64,000 nucleotides of DNA from Brachyspira aalborgi (GTDB lineage: Bacteria; Spirochaetota; Brachyspiria; Brachyspirales; Brachyspiraceae). Below are positions 1 through 8,600 of this stretch, one piece after another. How positions within the stretch are numbered: position 1 is the stretch's first letter; every line of letters begins with the position of its first letter. The notes beneath the pieces were generated by a model. It was given only the letters and a program-made list of their open reading frames with translations, did not search any database and was not told the DNA's origin. Both the position numbers and the translations under genes were made by a program. The DNA lies in assembly GCF_008016455.1 (NCBI RefSeq), contig NZ_SAXU01000001.1, positions 248,001 to 312,000 on the forward strand, given 5' to 3'.

Positions 1-15
1 ATAAAAAACCCGATA

Positions 16-1428
16 TCAATTAGAAATATCCAACTTTTCAAGCTTTTTAATATTTGTAATGTTTTTAGGCGCTTTTTTAATTTTATTTAAACTTAAATCT
101 ATTTCTTTTAAATTAATCAAACTGCATAATTCTTTTGGGAATTCTTTAAATTTATTATCCGCTAAATAAATTGTGTTCAATTTTTTAAGTTTATTAATAT
201 TTTTAGGTAATTTCTTTAATTTATTACGGCTTGCATCCAAATCTTTTAATTTATTTAAATTAGATATTTTCTCACTTAAATTTTTGATTTTATTATCGGA
301 TATATTTAATACTTTTAAATTTTTTAAATTATATAATTTTTCTGGCAATTCTGTTAAATTATTAAAAGATAAATCAAGCTCCTTTAACTTTTTAAGTTTT
401 TCTATATCTTTGGGTAAATTATTTAATTTATTACCGCTTAAATCGAGTTTTCGTAAATTAATTAAATTGCATAATTCTTTTGGGAATTCCGCTAAATCCT
501 TATTAGAAAAATCAAGCTCTTTTAAGTTCTTAAGTTTTGCCATATTTTTAGGAAATATTTTTATTTCATTCCTATCTATATCCAATATTTCTAAATTTTC
601 CAAATCGCATATTCCTTCTGGCAAACTTTTTAATTTATTATCTCTTAAATCAAGTTCTTTCAATTTTTTTAATTTAGCTATATCTTTGGGTAAATTATTT
701 AATTTATTACCGCTTAAATCGAGTTTTCGTAAATTAATTAAATTGCATAATTCTTCTGGCAACTCTTTTAAATTGTTAAAATATGAATTAAGTTCTTTCA
801 ATTTTTTAAGCTTTGCTATATTTCTGGGTAATATTCTTATTTTATTGCAATTTATATTCAGTATTTCTAAATTTTCTAAATTGCCTATTTCATCTGGTAA
901 ACTTTTTAATCTACTACTGTCTAATTTAAGTTCCTTCAAATTTCTTAATTTAGATATATCTTTTGGCAGTTTATCAATCTCATCAGAGCTAAACTCAAGA
1001 TATTCTAAATTAACTAAATCGCATAATTCTTTTGGAAATTCCGTAAGGTTATTATGGGCTAAACGAACTCCTTTTAATTTTTTCAATTTATTTATTCCTT
1101 CTGACAACTTGTCAATTTTAACTCCCCGTTTTGAGCCGACTATAATAAGTTCTTCTAAATTTTTCAAATTATATATTTCTTCGGGAATGGTTTCTCTATT
1201 TATTATAATTAATTTTTTAATATTTTTAAGTTTAAAAAATTCTTTTGGAATATAATCATAATTAATAGTAAAATAAGTGAGATTTAATAATTTTTCTTTT
1301 GTAATCTTTTTATAATCTACTATTTTATAATCTCCTAAATATTTTATACCGTTGTCTTTAATCCATTTTTTAATTATTTCAAAATCTTTATCAGTCAAAG
1401 TTTCTTTTTTAATTGTCGTATTTTTCAT
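16..1428 (-). CDS. Leucine-rich repeat protein
   Basis: The 470-residue protein consists almost entirely of 23-residue leucine-rich repeats of the form LxxLPxxIxxLxxLKxLxLxxN, about eighteen in number, from roughly residue 65 to the end. A short charged N-terminal segment precedes them, and no signal peptide or membrane segment is visible, so a cytoplasmic location or leaderless export is implied. LRR proteins of this kind usually mediate protein-protein contacts; the partner cannot be told from sequence. The start is an ATG preceded by a purine-rich AAGGAT. Two of the repeats are identical at the nucleotide level, which suggests recent internal duplication. The gene is last in a run of minus-strand genes. 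I am confident of the fold and have no basis for a specific function. Confidence 0.9.
   Translation of the reverse strand: MKNTTIKKETLTDKDFEIIKKWIKDNGIKYLGDYKIVDYKKITKEKLLNLTYFTINYDYIPKEFFKLKNIKKLIIINRETIPEEIYNLKNLEELIIVGSKRGVKIDKLSEGINKLKKLKGVRLAHNNLTEFPKELCDLVNLEYLEFSSDEIDKLPKDISKLRNLKELKLDSSRLKSLPDEIGNLENLEILNINCNKIRILPRNIAKLKKLKELNSYFNNLKELPEELCNLINLRKLDLSGNKLNNLPKDIAKLKKLKELDLRDNKLKSLPEGICDLENLEILDIDRNEIKIFPKNMAKLKNLKELDFSNKDLAEFPKELCNLINLRKLDLSGNKLNNLPKDIEKLKKLKELDLSFNNLTELPEKLYNLKNLKVLNISDNKIKNLSEKISNLNKLKDLDASRNKLKKLPKNINKLKKLNTIYLADNKFKEFPKELCSLINLKEIDLSLNKIKKAPKNITNIKKLEKLDISN
402..755. repeat. Intragenic 78-bp exact duplication in LRR gene
   Basis: Positions 402-479 and 678-755 are identical by eye over 78 bases. 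They are 276 bp apart, exactly four 23-codon LRR units. The neighbouring LRR units are much more diverged, so this pair looks like a recent duplication or gene conversion that kept the frame. Confidence 0.8.
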
Positions 1429-1569
1429 AATATAAAATCCTTAATCATTATATAAAATTACAAATGCCATAATTAATATATTTTCAAATTATGGCATTAC
1501 TCAAATATAAATCTTATTATATAAACTATATTTATAGTTTTACTAAAAAATTAAATCAAAAAACCGCGT

Positions 1570-1737
1570 TTATCTTGTAAGTTCTTTCATTATTTTTTCG
1601 TTTTCTTTTTCCAATCTTTCGATAAGCCTGTTTTTGTTTTCAATAAAATCATCGATAGATTCTCGAATTTTGCTAATCTCCTTATTGTTTTTCTCAAGCT
1701 CCTTAATCATAGTTTTAATTTTCATTTCAGTAAGCAT
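1570..1737 (-). CDS. Small coiled-coil protein (55 aa)
   Basis: This short reading frame encodes 55 residues starting MLTEMKIKTMIKELEKNNKE and ending in KIMKELTR. It is a single highly charged helix with a heptad-like spacing of I and L, so a short coiled coil is likely. The ATG is preceded by a very good ribosome binding site, GGAGGAGC, five bases upstream, which is the main reason to call it real. It lies 43 nt downstream of the MBL hydrolase gene on the same strand and may be the last gene of that cassette. No known family is recognised; it might be an oligomerisation or antitoxin-like partner, but that is speculation. Confidence 0.65.
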   Translation of the reverse strand: MLTEMKIKTMIKELEKNNKEISKIRESIDDFIENKNRLIERLEKENEKIMKELTR

Positions 1738-1780
1738 ATTTGCTCCTCCGTAATTTTTATTTTTTTGTTTTTATCTATTA

Positions 1781-2977
1781 TCAAAAATTATATTGATAAT
1801 CATGAATAATTTTGCTACCTGAATATCTTTCAAACCATTTTGCATTTTCTGTGTGAATGGGAATTATATATTCGGGTTCAGTTTTTTTAATTAAAGCGTC
1901 TATCGTTTTTACATCCGCATGTCCGCTTGTATGTAATTTAATTATTTTCACCTCCTTTTCTTTCATAAAATTTATAAATTGTTTCATCTCGTCATTTTCT
2001 AAATAACCTTTCCACATGGAATAAAATAGAATTCCGCCATTAAAAGATATTTCTTTTGACAGTTTTTCTAAATAATTTTCCATAGACGAGCGAACGCACA
2101 TAATGAATTTTCTTTTTAATATTTCTTTTCTGCCTATCTTTTTATCTTTATATTCTTTTAATATCGAATAATTTTTTTCTGTAGGAATGGTTAAAAATAC
2201 TTTTACATTTTCAAAATCTTTCGGATTTGGAATATTATTTCCCGAAGCGGAAGTTATGCTCGACATATAAACATCTTCTAAAAACAAACGATTTGTATTT
2301 TTAGCGACTTTATAAAAAGTGACAATTCTATCGATATTAACGGACGACATTAACGCAAAAATTGGAGCGTTATTATTTTTTATAATATCAATCGCATGTT
2401 TTTCTAAACTTTTTTCACTATAAGATTTTGAATTTTCTCTCGTAACTGTAGTGCCTTCGGTTATGAGTATATCTACTTTTTCAAGTTTATTTAATAATGA
2501 GTAAAAGCTTTTTCTACCGTTAGCTCTAAAATCTCCCGTGTAAAGAACTTTTTTATTTTCTAAATATAATAAAATCATATAAGAATCAAAAGCGGAGTGG
2601 TCGCATAAAATAGGTTTTACTTTTATATCTCTAATATCAAATTCTTTCTCGGATTGCAAAAAATTCGATATTTTAACCGTTTTATTTCCTAAATATTCGT
2701 TTGCAGTTTTATAAATATGATAACATTTTTCTCCCATAAAAATTGGAATATTTGGAAGTATATTATTAATTAGTCCTATATGGTCGCTATGATAATGCGA
2801 AATTAAAACCGCATCGTAATTTGGTTTATCTTGGAATAATCCTTTTATATCGGGAACTTTTGGTATTTTTTCTTGCAATTCGCTTCCCGTATCTAAAATT
2901 ATTTTTGTATTTTTAGAGCAAATTTCTATGATATTTCCTCCAATTTGATTTTGTCCTCTAATAATACTAATATTCAT
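1781..2977 (-). CDS. MBL-fold hydrolase, RNase J/beta-CASP-like
   Basis: The 398-residue protein carries the metallo-beta-lactamase metal motif HYHSDHIG (H61, H63, D65, H66), a further histidine in CDHS (H127) and an aspartate in TGDFRANG (D149). A middle segment of about residues 170-320 fits a beta-CASP insertion. The C-terminal motifs TSGHADVKT and PIHTEN are those used by RNase J and related beta-CASP nucleases. It is shorter than RNase J (about 550 residues) and lacks its C-terminal domain. A metal-dependent RNase or DNase activity is therefore inferred, not shown. It starts 2 nt after the stop of the preceding membrane-protein gene, so the two are almost certainly co-transcribed and translationally coupled. 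Its sequence context suggests a specialised partner of the nuclease cassette, not housekeeping RNA decay. Confidence 0.85.
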   Translation of the reverse strand: MNISIIRGQNQIGGNIIEICSKNTKIILDTGSELQEKIPKVPDIKGLFQDKPNYDAVLISHYHSDHIGLINNILPNIPIFMGEKCYHIYKTANEYLGNKTVKISNFLQSEKEFDIRDIKVKPILCDHSAFDSYMILLYLENKKVLYTGDFRANGRKSFYSLLNKLEKVDILITEGTTVTRENSKSYSEKSLEKHAIDIIKNNNAPIFALMSSVNIDRIVTFYKVAKNTNRLFLEDVYMSSITSASGNNIPNPKDFENVKVFLTIPTEKNYSILKEYKDKKIGRKEILKRKFIMCVRSSMENYLEKLSKEISFNGGILFYSMWKGYLENDEMKQFINFMKEKEVKIIKLHTSGHADVKTIDALIKKTEPEYIIPIHTENAKWFERYSGSKIIHDYQYNF

Positions 2978-2979
2978 AA

Positions 2980-3669
2980 TTATAATTTTATATTTGCGGA
3001 AACCAAATAAGCTTTAATCATACTATCTAAAATTCTTATTAAAGAATCAATTTCTTCGTCCGTTTGAATTGGGTTAGACATTGTAATAGTAATCGTGTGA
3101 TTTTTATAAAAGATTTTTGATATTTCCGCACTATATATCATTCTTATATAATCAATAATATTATTGGCTATCTTTTCATAACGAGGTTCTAATTCTTCGT
3201 CATTTAATGCCATTCCTTCAAAGAAAGTTCCTTTATTTAAATGAAAATCTATTTTTATATCTTTATGATTATAATTTTCTTCTTTTATTTCAGGAAATCT
3301 AACAAACCAACCCGAATTTTTTGAAAAATCACAGCCTTTATAAAAATTATTCATATCGGTAAACATATCGAAACCGTAAAATCCAGTTTTATCGATTTTG
3401 CTTTTTACTATGACGGTTTTATTATCTTCTTCCCATTGATTTAATTTATTTTTTAATCTACCTTCAAAATCTACTATTTTTTTAACATAGAAATTTTTAA
3501 AAACTAAAAATAAAAGCATAACGGCAAGCATAGTGGCGGAAATATCTTTTATCGCTCCCGCAATATAAACCGTTTCGTAATTATTTAAAGCCATTTCAAT
3601 TATAGCTGCTATAACCGAAATAATGCTAAAAATTCCTCCAAATAATGTTTCAGCGTTTATTTTATTCAT
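2980..3669 (-). CDS. Membrane protein with cytoplasmic C-terminal domain
   Basis: The 229-residue protein has two hydrophobic helices at about residues 9-29 and 33-58, followed by a soluble alpha/beta domain of about 165 residues. The short loop between the helices and a positively charged stretch after the second one (FKNFYVKK) suggest that both ends are cytoplasmic. I do not recognise the soluble domain. The start codon overlaps the stop codon of the PD-(D/E)XK gene by four bases (ATGA), and the MBL gene follows after 2 nt, so it sits in the middle of a coupled set. In defence-like cassettes such a protein could be a membrane effector or anchor. This is inference from context only. Confidence 0.75.
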   Translation of the reverse strand: MNKINAETLFGGIFSIISVIAAIIEMALNNYETVYIAGAIKDISATMLAVMLLFLVFKNFYVKKIVDFEGRLKNKLNQWEEDNKTVIVKSKIDKTGFYGFDMFTDMNNFYKGCDFSKNSGWFVRFPEIKEENYNHKDIKIDFHLNKGTFFEGMALNDEELEPRYEKIANNIIDYIRMIYSAEISKIFYKNHTITITMSNPIQTDEEIDSLIRILDSMIKAYLVSANIKL

Positions 3670-4376
3670 AAGTTATTTTCTCCTTTTGTAATGTTATATT
3701 CAGAATTATTATTTTTAGAAATATAAAATAATTCTATCTCAAGTTTTTTAATTAACTCTTTTAAATATTTATTATCGCTACCCGACATTTCCTTATATTG
3801 AGAACCATTGAAAAATACTAAAGGCGAAGCTTTAATTTTTGTATCTTTTGACAAATTAAAATCTTCTAAAAATTTATCTTTGTCTAAAGTTTTAGAATAT
3901 GTAAAAATTTCTAAAACGCAACGAAGCATAGTTTCTTCGTTATCTTCCTTTTTTAATTCCAAAAGGTAAACGGTTTTAATATCTTTATTATAAGAGACTA
4001 TATCAATTTTTCCCGCTTTGTCGTCCCGTTCATTTTTTAACGGAGTTTGATAATCTAATACTTTTCCAAGAATATTGAGCGATTTTTGATTAAAAATCTC
4101 AATCGCCATTATCTCTTCCAAACGATTAGAATTTTGATTATTATGTTTTCCGTCATGCGTATCAACTTTATAAGAAGATTGACGGGTTATTTTCTTTATA
4201 TTATCAAATAAATTAAAATTTTTTATTAACCATTCGGCTATAACTTCCGTATATTTTTCTTTTGTGTCTGTTGTATCGCCTCTATAGTTAATAAAATCTT
4301 CTTTGTATAAAGTTGAAATATCTTTTAAGTTTTCAAGTTTATTTATTATTTCGTCTTTTTTGTATCCGTTAGCCAT
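3666..4376 (-). CDS. PD-(D/E)XK-type nuclease domain protein
   Basis: The 236-residue protein shows the restriction-endonuclease-like signature: an acidic N-terminal helix NRLEEIMAIEIF (E87/E88), then GKIDIVS with D125, then YLLELKKE with E140 and K142. The spacing between the D and ExK strands (15 residues) is usual for the fold. It has no signal peptide or membrane helix. The ATG has a GGAG site upstream. It is followed with a 4-bp ATGA overlap by a membrane protein and then by an MBL hydrolase, and is preceded by a small membrane protein 20 nt away. The role is probably cleavage of nucleic acid, perhaps of foreign DNA; no specific named family could be assigned by eye. Confidence 0.75.
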   Translation of the reverse strand: MANGYKKDEIINKLENLKDISTLYKEDFINYRGDTTDTKEKYTEVIAEWLIKNFNLFDNIKKITRQSSYKVDTHDGKHNNQNSNRLEEIMAIEIFNQKSLNILGKVLDYQTPLKNERDDKAGKIDIVSYNKDIKTVYLLELKKEDNEETMLRCVLEIFTYSKTLDKDKFLEDFNLSKDTKIKASPLVFFNGSQYKEMSGSDNKYLKELIKKLEIELFYISKNNNSEYNITKGENNL

Positions 4377-4396
4377 TTTTTAACTCCATTTTTAAT

Positions 4397-4705
4397 TTAT
4401 TTTTTACGCTTCTTTTTAGGGGAAGATGCGCTAAACAAAGCGTATAAAAATACAAATACAATTAATACTATTGATAATATTTGAAATATAGCGGAAAAAA
4501 TTGGAATAATGCACCTAAATTTACTTTCTGGCGGTAGTGTAGTAGGTAAAAATAAGAAAACTATCGAACCAATCACCATAGGTAAAGAATAATACCAAGC
4601 AAAATCCTCGCTATAAAATACTAAAAGTATTGTGCCAATAATAAATATTATTGCAAATCCTACATAATAATAAATAATATCTTTATTATTTCCTGTATCT
4701 TCCAT
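4397..4705 (-). CDS. Small integral membrane protein (102 aa)
   Basis: The protein has three predicted membrane helices at about residues 11-30, 37-54 and 66-91 and ends in a strongly basic tail (SPKKKRKK) that should lie in the cytoplasm. It begins with a short acidic N-terminus. A strong AAGGAGA site lies 13 nt before the ATG, a long but usable spacing. It is the first gene of the cassette that continues with the PD-(D/E)XK nuclease 20 nt downstream. A pentanucleotide repeat lies about 155 bp upstream and could affect its transcription. No family is recognised. Confidence 0.7.
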   Translation of the reverse strand: MEDTGNNKDIIYYYVGFAIIFIIGTILLVFYSEDFAWYYSLPMVIGSIVFLFLPTTLPPESKFRCIIPIFSAIFQILSIVLIVFVFLYALFSASSPKKKRKK

Positions 4706-4860
4706 AATCTTAATTATTCTCCTTAAATTTTTGATTATTTATTAAAATATTAAATTTATACAAAATTATTAAATATATATTAAATATGCCATAGATAAGC
4801 ATAATATTTTTTAAAATTGATATAACTAAATTTAATTTATTTAAATTATAGAATACTTGC

Positions 4861-4898
4861 AAGGCAAGGCAAGGCAAGGCAAGGCAAGGCAAGGCAAG
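4861..4898. repeat. Pentanucleotide tandem repeat (AAGGC)7
   Basis: Seven perfect AAGGC units are followed by a partial AAG. The tract is far more GC-rich than its surroundings. It is intergenic, about 155 bp upstream of the minus-strand cassette and about 110 bp upstream of the plus-strand pseudouridine synthase gene. Confidence 0.95.
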
Positions 4899-5010
4899 CG
4901 TCAAAAATATAGTATAAATCGTTATTCATAATAGCATTATTATAACATTAATTAAATTTTTGTCAAGCGTTTTATTTAAAAAATATTAATTTTAATATAA
5001 TATAAATTAA

Positions 5011-5670
5011 ATGAATACTGTTAATATTATTTATGAAGACAAATATTTTATAGCCATATATAAAGAATCGGGAATTGAAGTAGACGATAATTTAATCAAA
5101 TTAATTAAAAAAGAAAATCAAAAAATAGAAAATCTTTATTTGGTTCATAGAATAGATAAATTTACTTCGGGAATAGTTTTACTTGCGAGAGAAGAGAATA
5201 CAAAAAAATATTTTGAAGACGCTTTTAAAAACAGAAATATAAATAAAATATATCATGCGATAGTCGAAGGAATTATAAAAAATAATAGAGGAACTATAGA
5301 TATTTCTATTGGCAAAGATAAGAAAAATCCTAATAAAAGAATTCCTTTGAAAGTAAAAGAGGGCGGAGAGAATGCGATAACAAATTATAAAGTATTGAAA
5401 AGATTAAAAGGACATACTCTTTTAGAATTAAATCCTATTACGGGCAGAACGCATCAAATTAGAGTTCATTTGTCATATATCGGGCATTCTATTATTGGAG
5501 ATAAAATATATTCTAAAAACGCTAAAATATATAAAATGAAAGGTTTCGCTCTTATTTCAAAAGAAATTCATTTTATTCATCCGATTACAAAAAAGAATAT
5601 TGATATAATCGTAAATTATAATAATGAATTTTTAAGCAGATTAAAATTATTAGATAATGCAAAAAACTAA
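5011..5670 (+). CDS. RluA-family 23S rRNA/tRNA pseudouridine synthase
   Basis: The 219-residue protein carries the catalytic motif HRIDKFTSG (Asp49), and downstream a nucleotide-binding segment TGRTHQIRVH, both typical of the RluA family. It has only the catalytic domain and no N-terminal S4 domain, as in RluA itself and in contrast to RluC/RluD. It should convert specific uridines in rRNA or tRNA to pseudouridine; the target site cannot be assigned. A TATAAT lies at 4996-5001, only 9 nt before the ATG, and no Shine-Dalgarno is visible, so the mRNA may have almost no leader. Its stop is 2 nt from the stop of the convergent uvrA gene, with no terminator in between. Confidence 0.9.
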   Translation: MNTVNIIYEDKYFIAIYKESGIEVDDNLIKLIKKENQKIENLYLVHRIDKFTSGIVLLAREENTKKYFEDAFKNRNINKIYHAIVEGIIKNNRGTIDISIGKDKKNPNKRIPLKVKEGGENAITNYKVLKRLKGHTLLELNPITGRTHQIRVHLSYIGHSIIGDKIYSKNAKIYKMKGFALISKEIHFIHPITKKNIDIIVNYNNEFLSRLKLLDNAKN

Positions 5671-5672
5671 AA

Positions 5673-8600
5673 TTAAATATATTTCCAAGTATAGCCTTTT
5701 TTCATTTCAAGAATTTCTTCAACAGTTCCTTTCGCTATTATCTCGCCTCCGTTTAATCCGCCGTCTAATCCTAAATCTATTATATAATCGGCAGCTCTTA
5801 TAACATCGGGATTATGTTCTATAATTATAACGCTATGCCCTTTGTCTACAAGTTTATTTAACGCTATTAAAAGTTTATTAACATCGTCAAAATGAAGTCC
5901 CGTAGTCGGTTCATCAAGTATATAAACTATATGTTCTCCGTATTGTTTTTTTGAAAGTTCGGTTGAAAGTTTTAATCGTTGTAATTCTCCACCCGAAAAA
6001 GTGTCTAATCTTTGAGAGAGTTTTATATAACCCAATCCCACTTCGCTCATAACCGATAAAGTTTTTGTAATCGATTTATCAAAGTCAAAAAATTTTAAAG
6101 CTTCATCAACGGTAAGCTCCAAAACTTCGGCTATATTCAAAGATTTAAATCTAACCGATAAAGTTTCATCGTTATATCTTTTTCCTCCGCAGGCTTCGCA
6201 TATAATTTCCATATCCGATAAAAAATGCATTGCAATTTTTCTTATTCCTTTTCCTTCGCAAATATTACATCTTCCTTCTTTTCCGTTATAAGAAAATCTT
6301 CCCGCAGAAAATCCTTTAGCTCTTGCTATTTGAGTTTTGGCGAATATATTTCTTATTTTATCGAATACTTTACTATAGCTTATTAAAGTGCTTCTAATCG
6401 AACCTACTATTGAAATTTGGTCTACTAAAATAGTGTCTGAAATTATATCGGGAATATACGCACTTTCGTATTTTGAATATTGATTTAATTTTCTTTTTTT
6501 AAGCGCGGGATAGAGCGTGTCGATTATAAGAGACGATTTTCCGCTTCCCGAAACTCCCGTAACAACGACTATTTTTTTTAAAGGAATTTCAATATCTATA
6601 TTTTTTAAATTATTTGTAGAAACATTTTTTAATTTTATCATCTCCGTATTTTCTTTTCTTACAATGTTTTTATCAAATACTTTTTTTATTCCGCTTAAAT
6701 ATTCTCCCGTTAAAGATTTTTTATTTTTTATAATATCGTTAAATTTTCCTTCAAAAATAACCTCACCTCCAAAAGCTCCCGCATAAGGTCCCATATCGAT
6801 TATATTGTCGGCTGATTTCATTGTATCTCTGTCATGTTCTACTATAACTAAAGTATTTTTTAAATCTCTCAATTCTTTTAATGTTTCAAGCAAATGCCCC
6901 GTATCTTTAGGATGAAGTCCTACGGTTGGCTCGTCCAATACATATAAAACGCCCGTGAGTTTTGAGCCAAGCTGACTTGCAAGTCTTATTCTTTGAGCTT
7001 CGCCTCCCGATAGAGTAGAATATCTTCTATCTAAAGACAAATAATTAAGTCCGACTTTATCTAAAAAATTTAATCTTGTTTTAATTTCTTTTATAGCTTC
7101 TTTTGAAATAATATTTTCTCTCTCGCTTAAAATTAACGGAAGTTTATTAAAAAATTGAGACGCGCTTTCAACAGTCATTGAAGCGACTTGACTTATATTT
7201 TTTTTGTCTATCGTATAGGCTCTTACTATTTCGTTTAATCGCTCTCCATTACATTTGGGACAAATTTCATCTATAAAAAATTTAGATAGAGATTTATCTT
7301 TCCACTCTGAATAATCTTCGCTTGTAATATCGTTATTCAAATGCCAATATTCTATAACATTTCCTACGGCGCTTTCTCCTCCAAAAAAGAAAATATTTAT
7401 AATCTCTTTGTCAAGTTGATTAAAAGGAATTTCTTCCAATTCTTTTTTTCCGATTCCGTTTCTTTTAAGCATTCTAAATAAAGAATCGGTATAATATTTT
7501 CCATGCGTTGAAAACATATTATGAAGCATATTGTCCAAAGCTCCGTTTAATAAAGGTTTAGTTTTATCTTTAATAGCCAAATCGATACTGAAAGCTGGCT
7601 TACTTCCTAATCCTTTACATTCTGGGCAATAACCCCAATGCGAATTAAAAGAAAAATGTCTTGGCGTTATTTCAAAATTAAATAATATTCCATGAAGCAA
7701 ACAAGCTGGAAATTTTGTGTGAAAACTCTCTCTTATCATTATTCCGTAATTTGCTTTTATATGAACAATCCCTCCCGATAAATCCATAGCTTTTTCAATC
7801 GCATCCGAAATTCTCGCTCTTTTATCTTTTCCCGCGACTATTCTGTCTATAACTATTCCAATAGAATAAATTTCTTCTTTTGATAATTCTTTTATTTTCT
7901 CTTCGGTAATATCGTCAATAATATAATCGGAAGAGTTTATTTGTATTCTGATATATCCCGCGTCTCTTATTTTTTTTATTATATCGGCTATAGAAATATT
8001 ATCGCTTGAATTAAAAGCAAATCTATGATTAAGAGAACTATGATAAATCGGAGAGATAATCATTAATTTATAATTTTCCATAGTTTGAGATATTTCGGTT
8101 GCAAGCATTGAAGGGCTTTCCGCTTTTAAGTTATCTTTGTCTGCGCAATATGGACAATGCGGAGTCGAAACTCTTGCAAATATTAATCTAAAATAATCGT
8201 ATATTTCTGTAACCGTAGCGACTGTAGAGCGAGGATTTCTGCTAACATTTTTTTGGTCTATAGCTATTGCTGGAGCTAATCCTTCTATTTTATCGACTTT
8301 TGCATCTTCAAATCTTCCTAAAAATCTTCTTGCATAGGTTGAAAGCGATTCTACAAATCTTCTCTGTCCTTCTTTAAATATAGTTTCAAAAGCTAAAGAA
8401 GTTTTTCCGCTTCCCGAAACTCCCGTTATCACATTTATTTTATTTTTAGGCAAAGTTAAACTTATATTTTTTAAATTATGTTTATTCGCTCCTTTTATTA
8501 TAAGATAACTTTCTTCAATATCATTTTTAGATTTTAATATTTTTTTAGAATTATCTTTTATTTTGGTTTTTTGTTTTAATACAGCTTTTAATTCTTTTCC

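Noticed and set aside
173-1255. 360-residue plus-strand reading frame
   Set aside because: It is the mirror of the LRR repeats, rich in F, L and S as expected from antisense of a K/L/N-rich gene, without start signals.
4710-4904. 64-residue minus-strand reading frame starting in the AAGGC repeat
   Set aside because: It begins at a TTG next to the repeat, the first residues only translate the repeat, and no ribosome binding site was seen. It ends close to the next gene's ribosome site, so a leader peptide is possible but unsupported.
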